Below, in pieces: positions 5,836 to 12,579 of a DNA stretch of 12,579 nt. The notes beneath the pieces are model-generated. The model was not told where the DNA came from and ran no database searches. It saw only the letters and a list, made by a program, of their open reading frames with translations. The position numbers were made by a program, and so were the translations under genes. The stretch comes from a bacterium (GTDB lineage Bacteria > Ratteibacteria > UBA8468): positions 1 through 12,579 of the forward strand of contig DAOVGU010000250.1 in the NCBI GenBank assembly GCA_030672255.1, written 5' to 3'. The first letter of the stretch is position 1, and each line of letters begins with the position of its first letter.

Positions 5836-8800
5836 TACGTCGCTTTAAACGTTTTCCTCTGTGTAAACTCGGCTTTTTTTCCTTCATTCCATTGTTTCAC
5901 AGGTCTAAGGTACCCGACTACCCGGGAATAGACCTCACAGGCAAGACCGCACTTTGGGCAGGTATAGTTTTCACCAGATAAATAGCCATGAGTAGGGCAA
6001 ACGCTAAAGGTAGGAGTGATGGTAAAGTAAGGCAGATGGTAATTTCTGCAAATTTTTTGCACTAAATGCTTAATAATATCCGCATCTTTAATTCTTTCTC
6101 CTAAATAGAAGTGGATTACGGTGCCCCCGGTATATCTGGTTTGCAAATCATCCTGCAGATTTAATACTTCAAAAATATCATCGGTATAGTTTACCGGCAA
6201 CTGGGTGGAATTTGTATAGAAGGGCTCAGCGCCATCTCCCTTAGTCGCTTCTTCATCAGCGCAAATGATCTCGGGATAGTTTTCCTTATCAACTAGGGCT
6301 AAGCGATAGGAACTTCCTTCGGCGGGAGTGGCCTCCAAATTGTAGATATTACCTATGGTCTTTTGGAAAGTGAGTAATTTTTCCCGCATAAAATTTAATG
6401 TCTCTAAAGCAAACTTCCTCCCGGATTCACTGCCAATATTCTTTCCCAAAAGATTCAAGCAGGCCTCATTCATTCCAATCAAACCAATGGTGGAGAAATG
6501 ATTTTTCCAGTATTCTCCAAAGCGCTCTTTAACCGATCTTAGATAATATTTGGAATAAGGATAAAGATTGTTATCGGTAAACCTTTCCAGAGTCTTTCTT
6601 TTAATCTCCAAGGAGTTCTTAGCCAGCTCCATCAAGCGAGAAAGCCTTTCCTTGAACTCCTCTTTCTCTTTGGCTAAATATCCCAATTTTGCCATATTGA
6701 TCGTGACCACCCCCACCGAACCGGTAAGGGGATTTGCGCCAAAAAGCCCCCCTCCTCTTTTTCTTAGCTCCCGATTATCGAGACGAAGGCGACAGCAGTT
6801 ATGTGTTATATTTCCTAATGAATGAACAAAATAATGCTCTCTCTCTAATTCAATATCGTAGAAATCCTGATTATGGGGCAACTCTTCTATCTCAATCGAC
6901 TCTATCCTTACTAAAGCCATATCACTGTTCAGGATTTTAAGACTTTCATCTGTCTGGGCATCCCTTCTATTTAAGGAAGTCTTGCAAGGCATACCATTCT
7001 TATCGTAAAATGGTTTCTCGCGACCCGTCTCTACTACAAACTGAGGTACTCTATTGTAGAGTGTATCCACTACTACACTAGCATATTTTGCTCCTTTTCC
7101 AAGAGTGTGTTGAATTCTGATTCCTTGGGAGTTTTCTCTTTCTCTATAGGTGCAGTTTATCCCTGCAAGAGTCATTAAAATAACTAAACCCTTGGCGAGA
7201 TCTCTATCATTTATGTGGATTTCTTTGCCTTCTTTGTAACCATCACCGTCAAAAAAACCATCTAAAAACGCATTAATTGCACTTAATGAACTATTAAATA
7301 TAATTTCTGGAACTTTATTATATTTCTCAATTCCGCTATTTATCCATTGTTTAGCAACCTCACTTCTATAAATATATGCCCTTAAACTATTTTCATATCT
7401 TGGATCCTGAATAAACTTTAACTCATAACTATATATATCTTTAACAAACTGCATTATTTTTTGCTGAAGTTTTTTATTCCTTCCATCAAATGTGAGCTGA
7501 ATTCCTCTTGGTCTTTTTTCAGGATTGTATCTCGTATCATATAAATAGTTTCCATCGGCAATAAAAAAACCGATCAAATAAGCCAATTTTTCATCTACAA
7601 CACAATCACCAACCTTTTGAAAATTATTATTTTCAAACGCATTAGTTGCTGATCGTGTGGTTAATAAAAGATCTCCCTCATTCAACTCTTCTGCTAATTT
7701 TGTTCTTATGCCTTCCTCAGTGTAAACAGCAATTAGATGATTTTTCGATACCTTCATTTCCTTCCCATCTCTTGTTTTTATAGTAACCAAATGAGTATCA
7801 TTTATTTTCAGAAATCTTTTCACCTTTGTCCATTTTATTTTGTAAGTATCCGGATCGAGTGACAGAGCCTCCATGCTTTCATTCGTGTTACCCCATCCTT
7901 CACTATCAAATCCATCCGTATAATCCTCGGCTAACTTACCAATTTCAGTTTTAATAATCTTATTATTTATCTTTACAAGGATATTTTCATTAGGTGCTAA
8001 GCACATGCTGCGGGCATCTGCGGGGTCCATATCCGAATTGATAAAGTTGGAAAAATAGGGAATACCGTATTTGGCGGTCACCTCCCAGAGCAATTTCATA
8101 TTAGAGTTATCCCAATCGAAATTCTTGGTGATATTATATGTTGGGATGGGAAATGTAAAGACCCTCCCCTTTCCATCTCCTTGAGCCATTACCTCCAGGA
8201 AAGCCCGATTAATGGTATTCATCTCTTCCTGGAATTCCTGATAGGTTTCTTTCTGGGCTTTCCCTCCAACGATAACCGGCGTTTTAGCAAAGTATTTTGG
8301 GGGTGTTAAATCCAGGGTAATATTAGTAAAGGGCGTATTACCAGTAATAAACACCTTCCCTTTTCTTCTGGCAATAACTGTTTCATTTTTCGTATGAGGG
8401 GACCAAATAACTCCCTTATAGCTTACCTTCTCCACCTTTTGAATATATGTCTCTTGATGCCTAATTATCCTCAAGACATAAATGTCTTTTTTACCAATTG
8501 TTGGCTTACGTTTGAGAGTGGTAAAACTGTAACCTGCATTAATTACTACTATCTGTAAGTTCTCCAAGAGTACCGGGTCGGTTGTGGAAATTTTGCAACC
8601 CTCAAATCCATCTGCCTTCAAATATGTCTCCAAGAATAAGCGTGACTGTTGTTGATTCAGATTCAGTAAAATATCGGGAATAAAGTGGATACTCTCTTTT
8701 GTGCCGAACCATTGGTGGATTTTTCTTGAGCTTTCAGCATTTAACCTCATTCTTCTAACATCACTCCCCAGTGAAGATGCTTCAGCTTCTGAATATTTCA

Positions 8801-11153
8801 TCTTAAATTTATTCAATAAATTTATGATTTCCTGGTAATTTTCTTTATTATTAACTTTAGATTGATAAATACTTACTCGATAACAGCATCGGTATTTTGT
8901 GGGGCGCTCTATTGTCCCTTCGCTGATAATCCAAGCCATCAGTTTTATCTGTCTATCACTGATTTTCGCTTTTTTGTTTGAATTTTTTCCAGCAATTGGA
9001 ACGATAAAAGGAGATTTTAATTTCACAATTTCTTCAATAGGTTCCAAAATATATCTGTCACTTTGGAATTTTTTTCTCACAATTCTATGCCGAGGAGAAA
9101 CCAACTGGTCTTGAATGCGATTTTTTAAGTTATACATAATACCCTGGTAATTCTTTTTAAAAACATAAGTTACTTTTTGATTCTCTACCCTCTTGGTCTT
9201 TATATTGAAAGTCTTAATTATCCTTCCTTCTCTTATTTCGTTGTAGCTTTGCCATCCCTCAGGAGTTAATATTTCAGTATCTTCAGAAATACATTGGAAA
9301 CCCACTCTGGTGGGAACATTGACATTAAAAACAAATTCCTGAATTGCCTGCTTCACCTGGGAAAAATCTAAGTGATCGTAGCGGATAAAAGGCGAGAGAA
9401 GCGTGTCAAAGTTCGCAAAAGCCTGAGCGCCAGCAGAATTACCGCACCAGCAAGCCTTTCCATTTCTTCTTACATAGAGAGTATGATTGGGAACCTCAAA
9501 GCAATAAACTTTGCCTGAATATTTTACTTTTTCAATATTTTCTTTAAAACCCAATACAAAATGTCTCGCTTTAGAAATTCCTACCCTATACCATTTACGA
9601 TCGTCGCTTTTTCTTTCGTAAATATTAGCACTCCAGCCCAATTTTAAAACTATTTCTTGAAAATCATCAACTAATTTTTTGCTTTTTGTATAATATTCGA
9701 TATTTTCCTTACCTTCATAGCCATCGCCTTTCATCATCCAATCAAATAAGATTTGTAATTGTTCTTTGCTTAAATTCTTAATTTCCTGGGGAATAAATCT
9801 GTCTCCGGATTTGCCAAATTGCTTCAAATAAGAGAATAATTGTTTATCACAGATAACAAATTCTATATTTTTATTTTGAATTTTTTTGTTGTAATTAAAA
9901 GGTAATCTTTTAAGAATTTGTTCAAATCCATCAGCTGTCTCGCCTTTATTTTGTGAAATTTTAACCAAGTATCCATAACAAGGTTTTTGTTTGTCTCTTC
10001 TTTTTCTTTCCTCCAAATAAGTTGAACCCTCAGCCAGCCAAAATCCAAAAAAAGCAAGCCAGTTATCCATTAATATCTTTTTGGATGCAATCTTCCTTAT
10101 TTTGTATTTTTTGCTGACTCCTCCATACTGCTGGATTTGAATTTCTGGCAAGCTAAACCAGTTTTCTTTTATTCCTTCCCAGGTTGAATTTTTAGGAATA
10201 TGATGTTCATTATGATTAAAGTCCTTTGCCTTAACAAATTTCCGATAATATGTTTGTTTGCAGTTGGGACAATACTGGTCAACTACCATATTATGGTTAG
10301 AGGTAACTAAGAGATCCAGTTTCTTGGATTTGAAATGATAAAGTTCACCTTCGTTCCAAAACTCATAAAATTTAACAGGTTTCTGGAGCTCAATCTCGTT
10401 TGTCTGGTTATTAAGAGTGAACATCTTGTCTTCCTTTTTCGCTTCGTAAAAATATTTCCAGCCAGAATTAGTTAAAACTTGAGTGTCTTTGGAATAACAT
10501 TCCCCCTGCAAGGTATAGAAAAAATTGGCGATCTGGCCAAGAGCAGCGCGCAGGTGCTTTGCCGGCTTACTTTCTACCTTACCGGAGACACCACCAAAAC
10601 CACGAACCAAAAGGTCAAAAAGGTCCCAGCCCACACAATAGGTAGAAAAGATGCTTAAATCATGGATGTGAAAATCCCCCTTCAGATGCGCCTTTCTAAT
10701 CTCGGCGGGATAAATTTTATTTAACCAGTAAGTGGCGGTAACCTCTGAAGAAAGGTAGTTATTCAACCCTTGCAGAGAAAATGTCATATTACTATTTTCA
10801 TTGACCCGCCAATCGCTTTTGGCTAAATACTGATCAACCAAATCGAGATTTGCGGCGGTAGATATTTCCCTGATTCTCGCATGTTGCTCACGATAGATAA
10901 TATAGGCGCGCGCCGTCTTGCGGTAAGGGGAGGAGAGCAGAACCTCCTCCACCACATCCTGAATTTCCTCGACCGTTGGAATTTTATCGGTAATCAGATT
11001 CTGGGTTAAACTTAATACCTTAAGAGTTAATTTTTGCGCAACCTTCTCCCCAAATTCGCCGGTAGCGGCTCCGGCCTTTCCAATGGCGGCAATGATTTTT
11101 TTAGCTTCAAACTTTACTATCTGCCCATTTCTTTTCTCAATTTTCTCAAACAT
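5835..11153 (-). CDS. nrdD: Anaerobic (class III) ribonucleoside-triphosphate reductase NrdD with three inteins
   Basis: This is a 1772-residue precursor that spliced would give 697 residues, a normal class III length. Host parts are residues 1-218, 573-620, 940-1050 and 1453-1772. Residues 1-95 are an ATP-cone ('KRNGQIVKFEAKKI', 'PTVEEIQDVVEEVLL', 'ARAYIIYREQ'), the nucleotide-sensing site. Core motifs rejoin cleanly: 'YTLQGE'+'SAGAQAFA', 'RVGFQ'+'TPFTNITLDL', 'ADARSM'+'CCRLRLD'. The C-terminus has a zinc site (CPTH...CPKC) and 'EVYSRVVGYLRPVKQWNEGK', with the radical glycine at precursor residue 1747 (spliced 672, 25 from the end). It reduces NTPs to dNTPs without oxygen, using NrdG. The start at 11153 has GGAG five bases upstream; ATG 11156 directly before is also possible. 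The gene overlaps the upstream ATP-cone gene. Intein DNA is visibly more AT-rich than host parts. Confidence 0.95.
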   Translation of the reverse strand: MFEKIEKRNGQIVKFEAKKIIAAIGKAGAATGEFGEKVAQKLTLKVLSLTQNLITDKIPTVEEIQDVVEEVLLSSPYRKTARAYIIYREQHARIREISTAANLDLVDQYLAKSDWRVNENSNMTFSLQGLNNYLSSEVTATYWLNKIYPAEIRKAHLKGDFHIHDLSIFSTYCVGWDLFDLLVRGFGGVSGKVESKPAKHLRAALGQIANFFYTLQGECYSKDTQVLTNSGWKYFYEAKKEDKMFTLNNQTNEIELQKPVKFYEFWNEGELYHFKSKKLDLLVTSNHNMVVDQYCPNCKQTYYRKFVKAKDFNHNEHHIPKNSTWEGIKENWFSLPEIQIQQYGGVSKKYKIRKIASKKILMDNWLAFFGFWLAEGSTYLEERKRRDKQKPCYGYLVKISQNKGETADGFEQILKRLPFNYNKKIQNKNIEFVICDKQLFSYLKQFGKSGDRFIPQEIKNLSKEQLQILFDWMMKGDGYEGKENIEYYTKSKKLVDDFQEIVLKLGWSANIYERKSDDRKWYRVGISKARHFVLGFKENIEKVKYSGKVYCFEVPNHTLYVRRNGKACWCGNSAGAQAFANFDTLLSPFIRYDHLDFSQVKQAIQEFVFNVNVPTRVGFQCISEDTEILTPEGWQSYNEIREGRIIKTFNIKTKRVENQKVTYVFKKNYQGIMYNLKNRIQDQLVSPRHRIVRKKFQSDRYILEPIEEIVKLKSPFIVPIAGKNSNKKAKISDRQIKLMAWIISEGTIERPTKYRCCYRVSIYQSKVNNKENYQEIINLLNKFKMKYSEAEASSLGSDVRRMRLNAESSRKIHQWFGTKESIHFIPDILLNLNQQQSRLFLETYLKADGFEGCKISTTDPVLLENLQIVVINAGYSFTTLKRKPTIGKKDIYVLRIIRHQETYIQKVEKVSYKGVIWSPHTKNETVIARRKGKVFITGNTPFTNITLDLTPPKYFAKTPVIVGGKAQKETYQEFQEEMNTINRAFLEVMAQGDGKGRVFTFPIPTYNITKNFDWDNSNMKLLWEVTAKYGIPYFSNFINSDMDPADARSMCLAPNENILVKINNKIIKTEIGKLAEDYTDGFDSEGWGNTNESMEALSLDPDTYKIKWTKVKRFLKINDTHLVTIKTRDGKEMKVSKNHLIAVYTEEGIRTKLAEELNEGDLLLTTRSATNAFENNNFQKVGDCVVDEKLAYLIGFFIADGNYLYDTRYNPEKRPRGIQLTFDGRNKKLQQKIMQFVKDIYSYELKFIQDPRYENSLRAYIYRSEVAKQWINSGIEKYNKVPEIIFNSSLSAINAFLDGFFDGDGYKEGKEIHINDRDLAKGLVILMTLAGINCTYRERENSQGIRIQHTLGKGAKYASVVVDTLYNRVPQFVVETGREKPFYDKNGMPCKTSLNRRDAQTDESLKILNSDMALVRIESIEIEELPHNQDFYDIELEREHYFVHSLGNITHNCCRLRLDNRELRKRGGGLFGANPLTGSVGVVTINMAKLGYLAKEKEEFKERLSRLMELAKNSLEIKRKTLERFTDNNLYPYSKYYLRSVKERFGEYWKNHFSTIGLIGMNEACLNLLGKNIGSESGRKFALETLNFMREKLLTFQKTIGNIYNLEATPAEGSSYRLALVDKENYPEIICADEEATKGDGAEPFYTNSTQLPVNYTDDIFEVLNLQDDLQTRYTGGTVIHFYLGERIKDADIIKHLVQKICRNYHLPYFTITPTFSVCPTHGYLSGENYTCPKCGLACEVYSRVVGYLRPVKQWNEGKKAEFTQRKTFKAT
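6798..8003 (-). mobile_element. Intein 3 of NrdD (402 residues, LAGLIDADG homing endonuclease)
   Basis: It begins with Cys1 after 'ADARSM' and ends 'GNITHN' before extein Cys ('CCRLRLD'). Block A is 'CLAPNENILVKI'. Block B is 'MKVSKNHLIAVY' with His89. Block F is 'QDFYDIELEREHYFVHSL', and block G has the canonical penultimate His401 and Asn402. Endonuclease motifs are 'AYLIGFFIADGN' (Asp150) and 'AFLDGFFDGDGY' (Asp254), both acidic residues intact, so homing activity is plausible. This is the largest and most canonical of the three. It sits directly before the conserved Cys-Cys-Arg stretch, which probably carries the catalytic thiyl-radical cysteine. Sampled bases 7261-7320 hold about 22% G+C against about 40% in host sequence 6481-6540. 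Confidence 0.93.
8337..9293 (-). mobile_element. Intein 2 of NrdD (319 residues, LAGLIDADG homing endonuclease)
   Basis: It begins 'CISEDTEILTPEGWQSYNEI' (block A) after 'RVGFQ' and ends 'ARRKGKVFITGN' before Thr of 'TPFTNITL'. Block B is 'LVSPRHRIV' with His69. The penultimate residue is Gly instead of His, and the +1 residue is Thr. Endonuclease motifs are 'KLMAWIISEGT' (Glu125 in the acidic position) and 'FLETYLKADGF' (Asp228). At 319 residues it is short but still holds both LAGLIDADG helices. The insertion splits the highly conserved 'GFQTPFTN' segment of NrdD. Confidence 0.92.
9438..10499 (-). mobile_element. Intein 1 of NrdD (354 residues, LAGLIDADG homing endonuclease)
   Basis: It begins 'CYSKDTQVLTNSGWKYF' (block A) after 'YTLQGE' and ends 'RRNGKACWCGN' before Ser of 'SAGAQAFA'. 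Block B is 'LLVTSNHNMVV' (Thr66 to His69). Block F is 'GKVYCFEVPNHTLYVRRNG'. The penultimate residue is Gly353, then Asn354; the +1 nucleophile is Ser. Endonuclease helices are 'LAFFGFWLAEGST' (Glu157) and 'LFDWMMKGDGY' (Asp259). Extra cysteines are notable: a CPNC pair (77-80) and a CWC at 350-352 beside the C-terminal splice site. Bases 9841-9900 hold only about 15% G+C. Confidence 0.93.
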
Positions 11154-11736
11154 CATCTCTCCCCCTTCGTTGGCTGTATTCGGCCACTTTGTTATTAACC
11201 AACTCCTCAACCAAGAAAGCGGATAATGCTCCTACCTTAGAATTAAGGATCTGGTCTTCCACCTCTAAACCGATTAATTCGGCAATATTTTTTGATAGAC
11301 CTCTCTCCTTTATTAAAGCATTAACAATTTTTCCTCGCTCCCAGAGGAGGATCTCATCCTTAGATCTTCTGATGAAGAGGGAAAGTCCGGTAGATGCCAA
11401 TTCCTCCTCTAATTCAGGAGGAATAATGCCCTTCTTAATCCTTCTGATTCTAGCCCTTTTTTCCCGATAGAGAATATAAGCTTTAGCCGTCCTGGCATGG
11501 CCGGTTTTAATGAGAACCTTCTCCACAATATCCTGAATCTCCTCTACCGCAGGGACTTTATCAACAAACCGCTTCTCTAAGTAAAAAGTAACGCTGTCGG
11601 CCAGGTCTTCCGCTAAATATCGGTCCTCCCCTCCTACCGCCTTCGCTGCCTTGAAAATGGCCTCGGTAATCTTATTTTTATCAAATGGAACAACTCTCCC
11701 ATCCCTTTTTTTCACATTTTTTAATTTCTCTTCCAT
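11146..11736 (-). CDS. Stand-alone protein with two ATP-cone domains, coupled to nrdD
   Basis: The protein has 196 residues. Cone 1 (about 6-98) is clear: 'VKKRDGRVVPFDKNKITEAI', 'VPAVEEIQDIVEKVLI' and 'ARTAKAYILYREKRARIR'. Residues about 118-187 form a second, divergent cone ('FIRRSKDEILLWERGKIVNA' and 'LSAFLVEELVNNKVAE'). No reductase, zinc-ribbon or other catalytic domain follows. ATP-cones bind ATP/dATP and set reductase activity or oligomeric state. The gene ends with TGA overlapping the start region of nrdD by eight bases, a strong sign of coupled translation. It may therefore be an allosteric accessory subunit, or a detached N-terminus of a multi-cone NrdD. The function is inferred. 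Met at 11736 starts the recognizable domain; upstream in-frame Met at 11799 would translate hairpin-rich spacer. No clear Shine-Dalgarno is seen. Confidence 0.8.
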   Translation of the reverse strand: MEEKLKNVKKRDGRVVPFDKNKITEAIFKAAKAVGGEDRYLAEDLADSVTFYLEKRFVDKVPAVEEIQDIVEKVLIKTGHARTAKAYILYREKRARIRRIKKGIIPPELEEELASTGLSLFIRRSKDEILLWERGKIVNALIKERGLSKNIAELIGLEVEDQILNSKVGALSAFLVEELVNNKVAEYSQRRGRDDV

Positions 11737-11802
11737 AATTAGTGTATACAAAGGCGAGGAAAGTTTCTGTAGCGGCCTTGTTAGCGACGAAGCGGGCATG
11801 GT

Positions 11803-11865
11803 GTCCTCCGTAGCCTTGGCGCAGGAGGACGAGCGAGGAGCAACGAGAGCGAAGATTTCCTCGCT
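11803..11865. repeat. Two adjacent inverted repeats between nrdR and the ATP-cone gene
   Basis: GTCCTCC (11803-11809) pairs with GGAGGAC (11824-11830), with an inner GCC/GGC. Immediately after, AGCGAGGA (11832-11839) pairs with TCCTCGCT (11858-11865). The 136-base gap between nrdR and the ATP-cone gene otherwise shows no gene. In RNA these would be two consecutive hairpins. No U-run follows on the - strand, so they look like an intergenic repeat element or a processing/attenuation structure rather than a terminator. Confidence 0.55.
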
Positions 11866-11872
11866 GGGGAAA

Positions 11873-12340
11873 TCAAGCGTGCCGCTTAGGAAACTTGCCG
11901 AGCCTTCTTACCTCTTCAGTAAATTCTGCTGCATCCTTGAATTGACGATAGACCGAAGCAAAACGGACATAGGCAACCTCATCAATTTTTCTTAATTCTT
12001 TAATTACTCTTTCCCCAATCTCTTTAGAATTTACTTCATTCGGAAATCCCCTTCGCAATTCTCTTACCAAACGATCGATGATTGCTTCTATCTTTTCAAA
12101 GGGAATTGGCCTTTTCTCGCAGGCCTTCAAGACTCCAACCTCAAGTTTTTTGCGATCGAATGGCTCCCTGCGACCATCACGCTTTATAACCAGAAGAGGC
12201 CTTTCCTCTATTTCTTCGTAAGTGGTAAACCGGCGAGCACACTTCAAGCATTCTCTTCGGCGACGAATAGCCAGGCCATCCTCCGCTTCCCGGGAATCGA
12301 CAACCTTATCCTCTAAGTTTCCACAGAAAGGGCATTTCAT
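11873..12340 (-). CDS. nrdR: Transcriptional repressor NrdR
   Basis: This is a 155-residue protein of standard NrdR length. An N-terminal zinc ribbon has Cys3, Cys6, Cys31 and Cys34 ('MKCPFCGN', 'RRRRECLKCARRFTTYE'). The ATP-cone (about 48-140) reads 'PLLVIKRDGRREPFDRKKLE', 'PNEVNSKEIGERVIKELRKI' and 'YVRFASVYRQFKD'. NrdR binds ATP/dATP and represses ribonucleotide reductase genes at paired NrdR boxes. As the first gene of the nrd cluster it probably controls the ATP-cone gene, nrdD and nrdG, and itself. Met at 12340 is chosen because the zinc ribbon begins there; an upstream in-frame Met at 12403 would lie upstream of the -35 and -10 promoter elements. The leader after the predicted transcription start is only about 16 bases, without a strong Shine-Dalgarno. 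Confidence 0.95.
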   Translation of the reverse strand: MKCPFCGNLEDKVVDSREAEDGLAIRRRRECLKCARRFTTYEEIEERPLLVIKRDGRREPFDRKKLEVGVLKACEKRPIPFEKIEAIIDRLVRELRRGFPNEVNSKEIGERVIKELRKIDEVAYVRFASVYRQFKDAAEFTEEVRRLGKFPKRHA

Positions 12341-12362
12341 ACACCATATTGTATCATATCTA

Positions 12363-12391
12363 ATTATAAAACACAAGATATAGGATGTCAA
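12363..12391 (-). promoter_or_regulatory. Consensus sigma-70 promoter of nrdR and the nrd cluster
   Basis: On the - strand TTGACA (12386-12391) and TATAAT (12363-12368) are both perfect and separated by 17 bases. Transcription would start near 12356, about 16 bases before the nrdR ATG. It is the only strong promoter seen upstream of the cluster, so it may drive nrdR through nrdG, although the repeats between genes could hold weaker ones. Confidence 0.85.
12371..12386. promoter_or_regulatory. Candidate NrdR box in the promoter spacer
   Basis: ACACAAGATATAGGAT matches the published NrdR-box pattern ACACWATATATWGTGT at 13 of 16 positions and lies between the -35 and -10 of the nrdR promoter. 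A weaker partner (ACACCATATTGTATCA, 12341-12356) begins 30 bases away, near the three-turn spacing usual for paired boxes. The second site is poor by itself (9 of 16). Confidence 0.4.
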
Positions 12392-12442
12392 GAGTTTTGA
12401 CAACTCTCTTTCCTTTGTGTATACGTAAGTACTCAGTGAACC

Positions 12443-12579
12443 ACGTCATTGCGAACGAAGTGAAGCAATCCGACGAAGTCGTTGCGAAGCCGAAGGCTGT
12501 GGCAATCTCTTACTTCATTGAAGAGAGAGATTCCTCGTTCCACTCGGAATGACACTTCGTGTCGGATTGCCACGCCTTT
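12443..12579. repeat. Dispersed palindromic repeats upstream of nrdR, running off the window
   Basis: The stretch contains GTCATTGCGA (12445-12454) and GAAGCAATC. It also has a 32-base unit at 12478-12509, matching 5804-5835 in inverted orientation (30 of 32), and a 42-base unit at 12529-12570 matching 4919-4960 (37 of 42). It consists of hairpin-forming pieces such as AGCC-GAA-GGCT and GACAC-TTC-GTGTC. No gene is seen here. Confidence 0.78.

Noticed and set aside
11154..11210. Longer nrdD start at 11210.
   Set aside because: It would lie well inside the ATP-cone gene without a ribosome-binding site. The ATP-cone domain and a GGAG site support 11153 or 11156.
12341..12403. Longer nrdR start at 12403.
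   Set aside because: The extension would cover the consensus promoter, and NrdR proteins begin at the MKCPFC zinc ribbon.

Overview
The window looks like a chromosomal segment of an uncultured, anaerobic bacterium. It has bacterial sigma-70 promoters (a consensus TTGACA-N17-TATAAT in front of nrdR), Shine-Dalgarno sites, and an oxygen-sensitive class III ribonucleotide reductase system. Base composition is moderately AT-rich, and dispersed 'TCATTGCGA...GCAATC' palindromic repeats fill several intergenic gaps. Such repeats are common in genomes of candidate phyla such as Omnitrophota, but the phylum assignment is only a guess. TGA serves as a normal stop codon (nrdR, the ATP-cone gene, abiEii), so the code is standard.

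Left part (1-2815) is accessory in character. The 3' end of a malic enzyme gene is followed, from a good promoter, by a two-gene helix-turn-helix/PIN-domain toxin-antitoxin-like pair on the + strand. On the - strand lies an AbiEi/AbiEii (type IV toxin-antitoxin) pair. Between them sits a decayed piece of a GH38 alpha-mannosidase gene.

Middle part (2819-4915, - strand) holds a DUF763 gene and, directly upstream of it, a divergent YchF-like GTPase gene interrupted by one in-frame TGA.

Right part (5001-12403, - strand) is a deoxynucleotide-synthesis locus in the order nrdR, a small protein with two ATP-cone domains, nrdD and nrdG. nrdD is the highlight. Its 1772-residue reading frame contains three separate LAGLIDADG inteins (354, 319 and 402 residues), packed into about 160 residues of the conserved catalytic core. 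Removing them leaves a 697-residue NrdD, a normal family length, with its own N-terminal ATP-cone, a C-terminal zinc site and a glycyl-radical motif.

The genes make a coherent unit. NrdR senses nucleotides and represses; the ATP-cone protein, translationally coupled to nrdD, may add allosteric control; NrdG installs the glycyl radical on NrdD; and NrdD reduces ribonucleotides without oxygen. NrdD can work only after three protein-splicing events. Palindromic repeats flank nrdG on both sides and lie upstream of nrdR. One copy overlaps the nrdD stop codon and another supplies the apparent ribosome-binding site of the ychF-like gene.
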